A stretch of DNA of 64,000 nucleotides from assembly GCF_013839425.1 (NCBI RefSeq), contig NZ_JACDNP010000009.1:17768-81767 (forward strand), in the 5' to 3' direction. Every line of letters begins with the position of its first letter. Position 1 is the stretch's first letter. Of the stretch, positions 53,853 to 63,041 are shown in pieces. Made by a program: the position numbers and the translations under genes. This DNA is from Halorhabdus salina. GTDB lineage: Archaea > Halobacteriota > Halobacteria > Halobacteriales > Haloarculaceae. Under the pieces are notes generated by a model that saw nothing but the letters and a program-made list of their open reading frames with translations, was not told the origin of the DNA and ran no database searches.

Positions 53853-54893
53853 ATGACTGACGGACCGACCGACGACGGTATCGGCGACCGAGCCCCGGCA
53901 TCGGACGGGCAAGACGCTGTCGCGGCCGAGACCCTCGCGCTGACGTACCCCGACGGCACTGAGGCGGTTCGAGACGTCTCGCTGTCAATCCCGCGTGGGG
54001 AGTCGTTCGGCTTTCTCGGACCCAACGGCGCCGGCAAGACCACCACGATCAAGCTGCTTTCGACACTGCTGGAACCGACTGCAGGAACTGTCCGCGTCAA
54101 CGGGTTCGACGTGAGTGAGCAACCCACGGCCGTTCGGGCGACCGTCGGCTACATGGCCCAGGAAGTGGCCGTCGACGGCGAACTCACCGCCCGGGAGAAC
54201 CTTCGCTTTGCCTGTGACGCCTACGGGGTTCCCGTGGGTGATCGGGCCGAGCGGATCGACGACCTGCTCGATCTCGTGGACCTGGCCGACGTGGCCGACA
54301 CCCCTGCCGAGCGGTTCTCCGGCGGGATGAAAAAGCGCCTCGACGCCGCGACCGCGCTGGTTCACGACCCGCAACTGGTCTTTCTGGACGAGCCGACCAC
54401 GGGCCTCGACCCGAAAGCCCGCAACCGTCTCTGGGAGTACGTCCAGCGCATCAACGACCGGGGGACGACCGTCTTTCTCACCACGCAGTACCTCGCGGAG
54501 GCCGACGAACTCTGTGACCGACTCGCGGTCATCCGTGACGGTCGGATCGTCGAGCGCGGCTCCCCAAGGGCACTGAAACGTCGTGTCGGCGGGGAAGTCC
54601 TCGAAGTTACCTTCGAAGGCGATTCATCCGTCCACCGGGCGGCCGAAATCGCTCGGGGAACGGACGCCATCGCCTCGGCTGGCTCAGTCGAGATCGACGA
54701 CGGCGCGTTACGGATTGTGACCGAGCGGGCACGGGCCACAGCCCCGGACCTCCTCGTGGCCTTGCGCGAACAGGGGATCGACGTGACGGGGATCGATGTG
54801 CGTGCCCCCTCACTTGAGGACGTGTTCTTTGCAATCGCCGACGAGGAGACTGCTGGTCTTGCAAATGCTCCCGACGGGGAGGACGACCGATGA
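53853..54893 (+). CDS. ABC transporter ATP-binding protein, DrrA-like
   Basis: A 346-residue ATPase with Walker A GPNGAGKTTT near residue 60, signature FSGGMKKRLD, Walker B LVFLDEPTTGLD and the switch His replaced in FLTTQYLAEADELC by Gln (H-loop position), as usual in the DrrA family. The C-terminal extension of ~110 residues with VRAPSLEDVFFAI is typical of drug/daunorubicin exporters. It overlaps the permease by four bases. The N-terminal 25 residues are acidic and probably disordered. Confidence 0.9.
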   Translation: MTDGPTDDGIGDRAPASDGQDAVAAETLALTYPDGTEAVRDVSLSIPRGESFGFLGPNGAGKTTTIKLLSTLLEPTAGTVRVNGFDVSEQPTAVRATVGYMAQEVAVDGELTARENLRFACDAYGVPVGDRAERIDDLLDLVDLADVADTPAERFSGGMKKRLDAATALVHDPQLVFLDEPTTGLDPKARNRLWEYVQRINDRGTTVFLTTQYLAEADELCDRLAVIRDGRIVERGSPRALKRRVGGEVLEVTFEGDSSVHRAAEIARGTDAIASAGSVEIDDGALRIVTERARATAPDLLVALREQGIDVTGIDVRAPSLEDVFFAIADEETAGLANAPDGEDDR

Positions 54894-55807
54894 GCGCGCC
54901 GGGTGCCGACGCGGACGCACTCGATGGAGTCAGCCCGACCGATGGCGGGGATACGAACCGGAATCGTCCTGGGGAGCCGCCGACTGGGAACTCCCTGCTC
55001 GGTGACGTCCGCGTCAACTTCGCCCGCTGGAACCGGAAGGCACTCCGCAACCCGACAGCCTTCTTCCTGGAGATCGTCGCGGGCGTGTTCTCGCTCGTGC
55101 TGTTCGCGACGGTGTTCGGCGACGTCAGCGAGGTCGCCCTCGGACGGGTGGGCTATGGGAACGTCGCCTATCTTACCTACCTGTTGCCCGCGGTGCTCAT
55201 GCAGGCGACGATCGGGTCGGCTTTCACCTCCGGCGTCGGGCTTGTCGGGGACTTAGAGAGTGGCATGTTCGAGAAGGTACTTGTGACGCCGATGAGCTGG
55301 ACGGCCGTCGTCGCCGGGAAGTCCCTCTCGGAACTGACCCGGATCGTCATGCAACTGCTTGCCGTCCTCGGGCTGGGCGTCGCGATGGGCGCCACGATCG
55401 AAACTGGTATCGCCGGCATCGTCGGCATCCTGGTGGTCTGTCTGCTGGTCGGCCTGCTGTTCATGTCGGTGGCGAATATCCTGGGCATCCTCACCAGGGA
55501 CGAAGAGGCACTCAACGCCGCGACGATGCTGTTCATGTTCCCGCTTCTCTTTCTGTCGCCGGCGTTCATCCCGCTGTCTTCGGATCTCGAACTCGTCGCG
55601 ATTCTCAATCCAATCACCTACGGGGTCGAGGCCGTCCGTGCACTGGTGCTCGGAGAAGACACCCTGTCCGTTATCGAGGTGACACAGTTCGGTGGGCTGT
55701 ATGACACGCTGGTCCCGGCGGTCGCGATCCTGCTGGCGCTGGATCTGTTGTTCGGTGCGCTCTCTGTCCGAATGGTATCCCGCGTTAGTAGCACGGCAGC
55801 GGAGTGA
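54890..55807 (+). CDS. ABC-2 type permease partner
   Basis: A 305-residue polytopic protein with six hydrophobic segments. The N-terminal 40 residues are acidic; then FARWNRKALRNPTAFFLEIVAG begins the ABC-2 fold. Segments ESGMFEKVLVTPMSWTAVVA and PLLFLSPAFIPLSSDLELVAILNPITYGVEA are hallmarks of DrrB-type permeases. Translationally coupled to the ATPase. Together they form a two-gene export system; substrate unknown. Confidence 0.89.
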   Translation: MSAPGADADALDGVSPTDGGDTNRNRPGEPPTGNSLLGDVRVNFARWNRKALRNPTAFFLEIVAGVFSLVLFATVFGDVSEVALGRVGYGNVAYLTYLLPAVLMQATIGSAFTSGVGLVGDLESGMFEKVLVTPMSWTAVVAGKSLSELTRIVMQLLAVLGLGVAMGATIETGIAGIVGILVVCLLVGLLFMSVANILGILTRDEEALNAATMLFMFPLLFLSPAFIPLSSDLELVAILNPITYGVEAVRALVLGEDTLSVIEVTQFGGLYDTLVPAVAILLALDLLFGALSVRMVSRVSSTAAE

Positions 55808-55840
55808 GTGGCTGGCTTCCGTTCGGCCGACAGGGAGTCT

Positions 55841-56452
55841 TCAGGCGTCCTCGTCGCTTTCGTCGTCTTCGTCGCCCTCCTCGCTGGCCTTGCCGATCTC
55901 TTCGCTGACGGTTTCCTCGACTTTCTCGCTGACCTCCTCGCTGACGGTCTCGCTGACCTCTTCGGCGACATCGTCGACCTCCTTGGAGACGGTCTCCTCG
56001 ACGGTCTTCTCGACTTCCTCGCTGACGCTCTCTTCGACACGATCGACTTCCTTGCTCACGGTTTCGCTGACTGTCTGTTCGACTTCATCGTGGACGGTTT
56101 CGCTGACTGTCTGTTCGACTTCATCGTGGACGGTTTCGCTGACTGTCTCCTCGACTTCGCCGTGGACCGCTTCCTCGACGGTCTGTTCGACTTCCTCAGT
56201 CATAGTGTCGCTGACAGTCTGTTCGACCTCGTCGTGGACGGTTTCTTCGACCCGTTGGGCCATCTCGCTAGTCATCCAGTCGGGGTCGAATCGTCCCATT
56301 TTCCAGGCAATGTGGATGACGTAGGCGATCAGTGCACCCAGCCCAAAGGCAACGCCGACGCTGGTTTCGGCCACGAAAATGATCCCGATCGCGACGAAGA
56401 TGAGTGTCCCATACGCGAGATCGACGAGGAAGTCGACGCGTGAGGGATTCAT
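55841..56452 (-). CDS. Membrane-anchored coiled coil with 12-residue repeats
   Basis: A 203-residue protein. Two short hydrophobic helices at the start (DLAYGTLIFVAIGIIFVA and GVAFGLGALIAYVIHIAW) are followed by ~130 residues of Glu/Val/Thr repeats, the clearest of which is the tandem unit VHDEVEQTVSET. The DNA has two exact 36-bp copies at 56060-56131. The protein is strongly acidic and would form an extended amphipathic helix. It is convergent with the permease. The function is unknown; an apolipoprotein-like membrane-associated rod is a picture, not a claim. Confidence 0.7.
   Translation of the reverse strand: MNPSRVDFLVDLAYGTLIFVAIGIIFVAETSVGVAFGLGALIAYVIHIAWKMGRFDPDWMTSEMAQRVEETVHDEVEQTVSDTMTEEVEQTVEEAVHGEVEETVSETVHDEVEQTVSETVHDEVEQTVSETVSKEVDRVEESVSEEVEKTVEETVSKEVDDVAEEVSETVSEEVSEKVEETVSEEIGKASEEGDEDDESDEDA
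56060..56131. repeat. Two exact 36-bp tandem repeats
   Basis: 56060-56095 and 56096-56131 are identical; a third partial copy continues. They encode 12-residue units in the coiled-coil gene, so copy number could change by slippage without loss of frame. Confidence 0.92.
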
Positions 56453-56622
56453 CGTTCGGTCACCGCTGTCAGGTGCGTCTGGTCGTCGTGTTGGTTCATG
56501 GTCGACACTTCGACCTGCCCACACGAATAACCATTCATCTCCGATCCCCACAGCTGCTGATACTCGCTGGAACGCCAGCACCGAAAACTTACCATTAAGG
56601 GAGCGGCTATCCTCGCCCCTGT

Positions 56623-57798
56623 ATGGTCGAAGTACTCCTTCTCGTCGGTATCACGGTCGCGCTGTTCGTCGGGTTCAACATCGGCGGCGCGACTACAGGA
56701 CCGGCATTCGGGCCGGCCGTTGGTGCCGACGCAATCTCGAAGACTGCCGCTGCAGGGCTGATGGCCGTGTTTTTCCTCGTCGGGGCATGGACAATTGGCC
56801 GGCGCGTCGTCGATACGCTCGGTAGCGAACTGTTCACCGACGCGACCGTGTTGACGATGGAGACCAGTATCGTCGTCCTGTTTTTCATCGGCGGCGCACT
56901 GTTCCTTGGGAACTACTACGGCGTCCCTGCCTCGACATCGATGACGGCCGTCGGGGCCCTGGGCGGCCTCGGGGTCGCGACGGGCACGCTTGACTGGGCC
57001 GTGATGGGCGGGATCGCGATCTGGTGGATCGTCGCGCCGATCGTCGGCTTCTGGGTTTCCGGGATGATCGGTCGATACTTCTACCCGCGGATCAACGAGT
57101 GGGTGGCGATCACGACCACGGAGGGCGCCATGTTCAAGATCGATCACTCCGGTGTGGTGCCACGACTCGTCGCTGGACCGAACACCACCCGCAGAGAGGC
57201 GGTCGGGGGCATCGTCGTTATCGCCATTGGCTGTTTGATGGCCTTCTCTTCGGGAACCTCGAACATCGCCAACGCCATCGCCCCGCTGGTCGGCGCGGGT
57301 GCCGACATCGATATGATGATCCTGCTTGGCTGTGTGGCCGTCGCCGTCGGGGCGTTCACGATCGCCCGGCGGACCTTAGACACGCTTGGTAACGATATCA
57401 CCGACCTGCCGCTGACGGCCGCGATCGTCGTCGCGATCGTCTCTTCGACGATCGTCATCGGCCTCTCGATCATCGGGATCCCCGCGAGCTTCGTCATCAT
57501 CGCGACGACCTCGATCGTCGGGCTGGGGTGGGGCCGGGCGACGCGGACGACTGCCCTTCCCGAGGTGGTCCGCGGCGAGGAGACTCCTGACGTCTCTGTC
57601 GGTGCCCTCGCGGCCGAGGAAGCGGGTGAGGCAGTGCCCGAGATCGGCGAGGAAGACTCGGCCGACATTCCCTCGGCGGCCGACCTGTTCGATCCGGCGA
57701 CGACCGGCCGCGTTATCGTGATGCAGAACGTCGTCCCGCTGTTGTCGACGGTCGGTGCCTACGTCACCTTCGCGGTGCTGTTCACGTTCCTGTGGTGA
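56623..57798 (+). CDS. Inorganic phosphate transporter, Pit family
   Basis: A 391-residue membrane protein with two homologous halves. The PD001131 signatures are VGFNIGGATTGPAFGPAVG at residues ~16-34 in the first half and SGTSNIANAIAPLVG at residues ~211-225 in the second (cf. GANDVANA). About ten helices surround an acidic cytoplasmic loop near residues 300-360 (EEDSADIPSAADLFDP). It would import phosphate with a cation. It diverges from the coiled-coil gene with 170 bp between starts. Confidence 0.88.
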   Translation: MVEVLLLVGITVALFVGFNIGGATTGPAFGPAVGADAISKTAAAGLMAVFFLVGAWTIGRRVVDTLGSELFTDATVLTMETSIVVLFFIGGALFLGNYYGVPASTSMTAVGALGGLGVATGTLDWAVMGGIAIWWIVAPIVGFWVSGMIGRYFYPRINEWVAITTTEGAMFKIDHSGVVPRLVAGPNTTRREAVGGIVVIAIGCLMAFSSGTSNIANAIAPLVGAGADIDMMILLGCVAVAVGAFTIARRTLDTLGNDITDLPLTAAIVVAIVSSTIVIGLSIIGIPASFVIIATTSIVGLGWGRATRTTALPEVVRGEETPDVSVGALAAEEAGEAVPEIGEEDSADIPSAADLFDPATTGRVIVMQNVVPLLSTVGAYVTFAVLFTFLW

Positions 57799-57888
57799 GA
57801 ACTCTCCAGTCGGTGGTCTTTCGGTAATCCAGTCTCGGGTAGAAACTCGGTGGCGGGAAGCACACTCGATGGGAGCGGTCGTTTTCGG

Positions 57889-58926
57889 TTAGCTGTCCCC
57901 GAGCGGTGCCTGGCGCATCTGCCGTCGAAGGGCCTCGATGTCCGGCTCGTTGCCGTCGGCGAACCGGGCGCGCACCGCAAGCACCTCACGGCGGGAGACG
58001 GTGACGCCACCCTCTTCGATGACGGCTTCCGGGTTCGCCTTCAGCTCTCGAATCGTCCCGACAGCGAGTAAAAACGGGATCGCCCACGCCGACCGAGTGT
58101 TGCCACGCACTTCGGGCATGGTTTCGAGCCAGGACTGTGCCCCGTCGAGGTACTGCTCGGCCCGCTCGACGATCTGGGTAATGATCGGGGCGAACGCCGC
58201 CCCACTCGATGTGTCGGCGATGTCAGCGGGTTCGAGCCCTTCGTCGGTGAGGAGTTCCTGAGGGGCGTAGACATTCCGTTCCGTCCGGTAGTCCGTCGCG
58301 ACATCCTTGGCGACGTTGACGAGCTGTAACAACAGGGCGAACGATTCGGCGTCCTCGCGGAAGGAGTCTCGCTGTGCCGGATCGACGTCTTCGAGCAGGA
58401 GCGTGGTGACAAACTCACCGACAGTCCCGGCCACGTACCAGCAATAGGACTCCAGCTCCTCGAACGATTGGAGGCGAAGCCCGCCGGTGTCGGCGTATCG
58501 CTCGACAAACGTCGCCATTCCGTCGACGAGCTCTCGAATCGACGGGCGGATCACGTCTCTGGAGGCCGCGGGGAGCGCATCGAACTCGGCAACTGCCTCC
58601 GGGGCGCGAGCAACGACATCCCAGTCGTCGCTTGGCTCCTCGGGGATCCACGGTTCGACGGCCGTTCGAAACGCCTCGACAGACGTCTCGTCGTCTGGAT
58701 CCAGAGTGCGACTGTACGTTTCAAGGAGCTGGACCCGATCTCCGGGTGGGATGTGGCGGGCGTCTTCGACGGTATCGGCGATCCGACAGAGCAGGTACCC
58801 GAGACAGATCTCGCGGGTCATCGGCTCGCGCAACTCGTCGATCGTGAGTGCAAACGTCCGGGAGACGGTTGTCACGGCGTCGTAGTACCACGCGACTTCG
58901 TTCCGCTCGGTCTGCTCGTCGGCCAT
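57889..58926 (-). CDS. Squalene/phytoene synthase family protein
   Basis: A 345-residue trans-isoprenyl diphosphate synthase. The first Asp motif is CRIADTVEDARH (D-x3-D) near residue 48. The second is NVAKDVATDYRTERNVYAPQ near residue 212. The segment YCWYVAGTVGEFVT matches the squalene-synthase signature (Y-C-x-Y-V-A-G-x-V-G) better than phytoene synthase. Both would make C30 or C40 isoprenoids feeding carotenoids and menaquinone-type membranes; squalene synthase is my preference. It lies 17 kb from the crt cluster and is a single unit. Confidence 0.82.
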   Translation of the reverse strand: MADEQTERNEVAWYYDAVTTVSRTFALTIDELREPMTREICLGYLLCRIADTVEDARHIPPGDRVQLLETYSRTLDPDDETSVEAFRTAVEPWIPEEPSDDWDVVARAPEAVAEFDALPAASRDVIRPSIRELVDGMATFVERYADTGGLRLQSFEELESYCWYVAGTVGEFVTTLLLEDVDPAQRDSFREDAESFALLLQLVNVAKDVATDYRTERNVYAPQELLTDEGLEPADIADTSSGAAFAPIITQIVERAEQYLDGAQSWLETMPEVRGNTRSAWAIPFLLAVGTIRELKANPEAVIEEGGVTVSRREVLAVRARFADGNEPDIEALRRQMRQAPLGDS

Positions 58927-59041
58927 CTCGATACCGGACCAACGAGCTCCCCACTTGAAAACGTGACTGCATTGGATGGCTGCTTGCTATTCACGAGCGG
59001 CGTGTCGGGGGATCTTTGTGTCTCCCTACCGAACGGTGCGT

Positions 59042-59686
59042 GTGGATTCAAACGACGTTCGCCGCACGTGGGCCGATCGATCCGGCGAGTTCTCGCCGGC
59101 GTACTACGCTCATTACGGCCCGGACGAGAAAAGCGAGGCGATCGGTGACCTACTGGTTGGGGCTCTCGACCGGGACGACTCGGTACTGGAACTGGGCTTT
59201 GGCTCCGGCCGGCACCTCTCTCATCTCCAGCAGCGTGGGTTCGAATCACTTTCGGGCATCGACGTCAACGAGGATGCCCTCGACGTCATGACCGATGCGT
59301 ATCCGGATCTCGCGGCCGACGGCACCTTCTATTTCGAAGCGATCGAGGACGTCGTCGGGGACTTCGCTGACGGCACATTCGACGCAGTCTACTCCATCGA
59401 AACACTCCAACATATCCATCCCGATGCCGACTGGGTGTTCGACGAACTGGCCCGGATCACGGACGACCTCCTCGTCACGATCGAAAACGAGGGCGAGGTC
59501 GAGACCGGCCAGTCCGACGATCCCGCAGTCACGTACGTCAACGACGAGGTCCCGCTGTACTATCGCGACTGGAACCAGGTGTTTACCGACGCTGGCTTCG
59601 TCGAGGTCGAATCGCGGCCACTCGGTCGCGATGTTTTGCGAGTGTTCCGCCCGGACGACCACGATTCACTGTCGCGATCGTCCTGA
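59042..59686 (+). CDS. Class I SAM-dependent methyltransferase
   Basis: A 214-residue protein with VLELGFGSGRHLSHL (motif I), GIDVNEDALDVMTD (motif II) and YSIETLQHIHPDADWVFDE. The general fold is that of small-molecule methyltransferases such as UbiE/thiopurine types. Acceptor unknown. Start is GTG at 59042; a longer frame starting at 58976 overlaps the promoter of the divergent synthase and has a non-typical N-terminus. It is the last gene before the convergent DHFR. Confidence 0.8.
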   Translation: MDSNDVRRTWADRSGEFSPAYYAHYGPDEKSEAIGDLLVGALDRDDSVLELGFGSGRHLSHLQQRGFESLSGIDVNEDALDVMTDAYPDLAADGTFYFEAIEDVVGDFADGTFDAVYSIETLQHIHPDADWVFDELARITDDLLVTIENEGEVETGQSDDPAVTYVNDEVPLYYRDWNQVFTDAGFVEVESRPLGRDVLRVFRPDDHDSLSRSS

Positions 59687-59757
59687 CGCGGTGCTGTGCA
59701 GAGCAGCTCACTTTCGTTTTCTGCTGGCGACTCCCCGATCACTGCTCGTGCTGACAC

Positions 59758-60234
59758 TCACCCGTCCGCGCGTTCCCACCGCTCGAGCGTGTACCCGTCG
59801 AAGCGTGTTTCAGATGTCATGTTCCAGACAGCAGTGTCGAACTCGGGGAATGCGGCGTCGCCGTCGTACGTGCCGTCGACTCGACTCAACAGCATCCGGT
59901 CGTAATACGGGAGAAAGACCTCGTAGATCGCCGCCCCGCCGAGGACGTACAGGACTGACGCCCCATCCCGGCTGGCGCGTTCGATCGCCGCTTCGACGCC
60001 ACTCGCGTGGCTAACTGCCGGATCGGCGTGCGTGCGCTCGGCACGGCTCAAGACGATCTGTCGGGCTCCGGGCGGGTCGTCGAACATCTCGAAGGTCCGA
60101 CGGCCGATAGCGACGGTTTCGCCGGCAACGCGCTCCCGGTACCGGCGGACCTCGTCGGGCAGCTCCCAGGGCAAGGTTGGCCCGTCGCCGATGATACCGT
60201 TCTCGGCGACGGCTGCGACGGCAACGATGTCCAT
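59758..60234 (-). CDS. folA: Dihydrofolate reductase
   Basis: A 158-residue enzyme reducing dihydrofolate with NADPH. It starts MDIVAVAAVAENGIIGDGPT, then PWELPDEVRRYRERV with the substrate-binding Glu, VAIGRRTFEMF with the cofactor motif, and ASVLYVLGGAAIYEVFLP. Length normal for haloarchaeal DHFR. Convergent with the methyltransferase. Confidence 0.93.
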   Translation of the reverse strand: MDIVAVAAVAENGIIGDGPTLPWELPDEVRRYRERVAGETVAIGRRTFEMFDDPPGARQIVLSRAERTHADPAVSHASGVEAAIERASRDGASVLYVLGGAAIYEVFLPYYDRMLLSRVDGTYDGDAAFPEFDTAVWNMTSETRFDGYTLERWERADG

Positions 60235-60288
60235 GGATGGCTGTTGGCGGGCGACGATCATTAATCGATGGCCCGTCAGCCGCGAGAT

Positions 60289-61746
60289 TCAGTCCTCGCT
60301 CGCCGGTGGCTCGCCGCTGTCACCACGCCGCGCCCGGTACTGCCGACGACCGAACCGAACGCCTTCACCGAGCCCCCAGAGGACGACGATCACGAGATCG
60401 ACCAGGAGGAGTGCGCCGGACAGCGGTGATACCCACGTGGGCATCACGTACAGGAAGCCGTGCAAGACCAGCGGCGGGAACAGACCGAGGAATCCTTTCT
60501 GTAGCTGCCCGGAGACGCCCCCGACCGAACTCACGTCGGTCTGGTTTGCGGTCCCGCGGATCGCTGCCATGCTGAGCCCGCCGTCACTCTCGGCACCCGT
60601 CCCGAGGAGTTCGGCCTCGTAGACGCCACGGGGAACCTCGCGCTCCCAGAGGATCGTTCCGTTCGGCGAGACTTCCAGCAAGCGAGTGCCCAGCGTGTCG
60701 GTGATGAGGGTGTTGTTGTTCGGCAGTCGGTCGGCGTCTCGCGACCAGCGCATTCGCTCGTCCGTCCACAGCCACGTGCGTTCCCAGGTGTCGTTCCGGC
60801 GCTGGTACTCGACGATTCGGCTGTTTTCGCTGTCGGCGACCAGCACCGCAGGACCGCCCTGGGATTCGGGGATGTAATCGGCGTTGTGCTGCTCGTAGAG
60901 CATGTCGTGGTTGCCGTCGGCTCCCAGCGTCCAGTTGTGATCCATTCCCGTCTCGGGATCGATGAACACGACCTGGTCCTGATTGCGCAGATTGACCATG
61001 TACCGGCCGTCTTCGAGCACTTCGACGTCGTTGACGTGCGTCCAGTCGTTCGGTGCGCCACCAGAGGACTGGTTGAACTCCGAGGCGGCGTTCCAGGTCC
61101 ACTCGACGGTGTCGGTTCTGATGTCGACGACGTAGGCTCGGTCGTACTGGATGTCGGCGGCGAGGTATTTCCCTTCGGCGACGCGATCCGCGTCGTGGAT
61201 ATTCGAAGAGCCATTGTAGTTGACAAATCGGGTGTGGAGTCGTTCGACCTCGCCGGTCGAGTAGTTGACCCGCTCGAAGACGTCCTGGGCGCAGGGCGAT
61301 TCGAGTCGAGCCGGGCAAATTGCCTCGCCCCGGATGTTACTCGCCACGTAGAAGAGGGTCTGCTCGCCCGCCGGTGTGGGGTCGACGTCGTGATAGAGGT
61401 CGTAGTCGCTCCGGTTGAACACGCGCTCACCGGTCGATCGATCGACGATCGTCAACTGACTCGGTCCCTGGGCGTCGACGACGTAGGCGACTAGTCCCGT
61501 CGGCTCGTAGTCCGCCTGTGCTTGGCGATCTGTGTGATTCGTCCCGCCAGTCACTGTCGACTGTACCGATTCAGTCGTCTCGGCCGATGCCGGGTTCGTC
61601 GTGGTCGGTGTCGCCTCGGTCGCCGGTCCCGGGTCCGTCGTGTCGACCGATCCCGATCTGGTGGCGAAATCAACCATCAGCGGGAGTGCCAACACGACGA
61701 CGATGAGGAGCAACACGATCCGTACGCGACGAGCGTCGATGGTCAC
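60289..61746 (-). CDS. ASST-like membrane-bound beta-propeller protein
   Basis: A 485-residue protein. TM1 is at residues ~9-26 (IVLLLIVVVLALPLMVDF), then a Thr-rich linker and a large extracytoplasmic domain with propeller repeats that match haloarchaeal arylsulfotransferase (ASST) proteins: HDVDPTPAGEQTLFYVASN, WTHVNDVEVLEDGRYMVNLRN, NHDMLYEQHNADYI. Two C-terminal hydrophobic stretches (FPPLVLHGFLYVMP and ALLLVDLVIVVLWGL) anchor the other end. Catalytic His of ASST is not certain. Start is GTG at 61746. Sulfotransfer is inferred by family; it may only bind ligands. Confidence 0.72.
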   Translation of the reverse strand: MTIDARRVRIVLLLIVVVLALPLMVDFATRSGSVDTTDPGPATEATPTTTNPASAETTESVQSTVTGGTNHTDRQAQADYEPTGLVAYVVDAQGPSQLTIVDRSTGERVFNRSDYDLYHDVDPTPAGEQTLFYVASNIRGEAICPARLESPCAQDVFERVNYSTGEVERLHTRFVNYNGSSNIHDADRVAEGKYLAADIQYDRAYVVDIRTDTVEWTWNAASEFNQSSGGAPNDWTHVNDVEVLEDGRYMVNLRNQDQVVFIDPETGMDHNWTLGADGNHDMLYEQHNADYIPESQGGPAVLVADSENSRIVEYQRRNDTWERTWLWTDERMRWSRDADRLPNNNTLITDTLGTRLLEVSPNGTILWEREVPRGVYEAELLGTGAESDGGLSMAAIRGTANQTDVSSVGGVSGQLQKGFLGLFPPLVLHGFLYVMPTWVSPLSGALLLVDLVIVVLWGLGEGVRFGRRQYRARRGDSGEPPASED

Positions 61747-61996
61747 AGTGCCAGAACGTGGGATGGTCGTCAAATAAAATCCCCTGTTAACGATAATGAT
61801 TATTTGAGTTTCTGGGCGGCCGTGGTGGGTCTGGATCGGCGTGGCCTCGGTACTCATAGGGCTCGTCATCGCCGGGTCGTGAGGCCGGCTCGGCCCGTGC
61901 GCTCGTCATCGGCCGTCGTGACGTTATCCCGGCAGTCGCAAAACGATTGCTACCTGTACCCCCACATTCACGATTGGTCCGACCCAACCCTCGTCG

Positions 61997-63004
61997 ATGC
62001 TCGAACTCGACGGTAGCGAGGGCGGCGGACAGCTGTTCCGGTCGGCACTGGCGCTATCGGCGGTGACCGGCACACCCTTCGAGATGGCCGACGTCCGAGG
62101 CTCGCGCCCCGAACCGGGCCTCCGGCCCCAGCATCAGACGGCCCTGGAGGTCCTCGTGGACATTTGCGACGCGACGGTCGAGGGGAACGAACTTGGCGCG
62201 ACGACGGTCACGTTCGACCCGGGCGACCCCCAGGGTGGCCAGTACCACGCCGAGATCGGCACGGCGGGGAGCATCACGCTCCTGTTCGATGCCGTGCTCC
62301 CGCTCGCCACTGTCCTCGATGAACCGCTCGTCCTCACCGCCAGTGGCGGGACGGACGTGCAGTGGTCACCGCCCATGGCCTATTACCGGCAGGTAAAACT
62401 CCCGGTCGTGACCGACCACGGCATCCACGCCGCCGTCACTGTCGATCGCCCGGGCTTCTATCCGGCGGGTGGCGGTGAGGCAACCCTTCGACTCGCACCC
62501 TCAAATGTCGAGCCCATCGATCTCGTCGAACCAGGCTCACTCGACGGGGCACGGATCTATTCGACTGCCTCGCTGGACCTGTGCGACTCCTCAGTTGCCA
62601 GGCGGAAGGCGACGGCCGCAACTGAGCAACTCGCGGCGGCGGACGTGGATGACACGGCCGTGACGACCCGGTACGCGGCGACACCCTCGACGGGCTCGGT
62701 CCTGGTAATCCGACTCGACTTTGAGCACTCGATCGCCGGCTCGACGGCCCGTGGCAAACGCGGGAAACCCGCCGAAAACGTCGCCAGCGAGGCCGTCGAG
62801 CGAGCGCTCGCCGTTCGGGATTCGCCCGTGGCCGTCGACGCCCACCTTGCGGACCAACTCGTCCCGTTCCTGGGGTTAGGGGGCGGCAAGGTATCGATTC
62901 CACGTGTGACGGATCACGTCGAGAGTCACTGTGCACTACTCGACCGGTTCGGACTGGAGATCGACCAAGTACCGTGGGCCTCGGGCACCATACTCCTCGG
63001 GTAG
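61997..63004 (+). CDS. rtcA: RNA 3'-terminal phosphate cyclase
   Basis: A 335-residue enzyme converting RNA 3'-phosphates to 2',3'-cyclic phosphates with ATP. Start MLELDGSEGGGQLFRSALAL is typical. RPGLRPQHQTALEVL-like, FYPAGGGEATLRL and GKPAENVASEAVERAL are family segments, and the C-terminal end TDHVESHCALLDRFG contains the catalytic-His region. Complete. Tandem with nothing; the aldo/keto reductase is convergent. Confidence 0.93.
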   Translation: MLELDGSEGGGQLFRSALALSAVTGTPFEMADVRGSRPEPGLRPQHQTALEVLVDICDATVEGNELGATTVTFDPGDPQGGQYHAEIGTAGSITLLFDAVLPLATVLDEPLVLTASGGTDVQWSPPMAYYRQVKLPVVTDHGIHAAVTVDRPGFYPAGGGEATLRLAPSNVEPIDLVEPGSLDGARIYSTASLDLCDSSVARRKATAATEQLAAADVDDTAVTTRYAATPSTGSVLVIRLDFEHSIAGSTARGKRGKPAENVASEAVERALAVRDSPVAVDAHLADQLVPFLGLGGGKVSIPRVTDHVESHCALLDRFGLEIDQVPWASGTILLG

Positions 63005-63041
63005 CTCGTTCGAAAGAGCGCTCCTCGTCGGTGACACTTCC

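Noticed and set aside
55841..56452. The 36-bp tandem repeats as a CRISPR array.
   Set aside because: Units are directly adjacent without spacers and lie in frame inside a coding gene. No cas genes are in the window.
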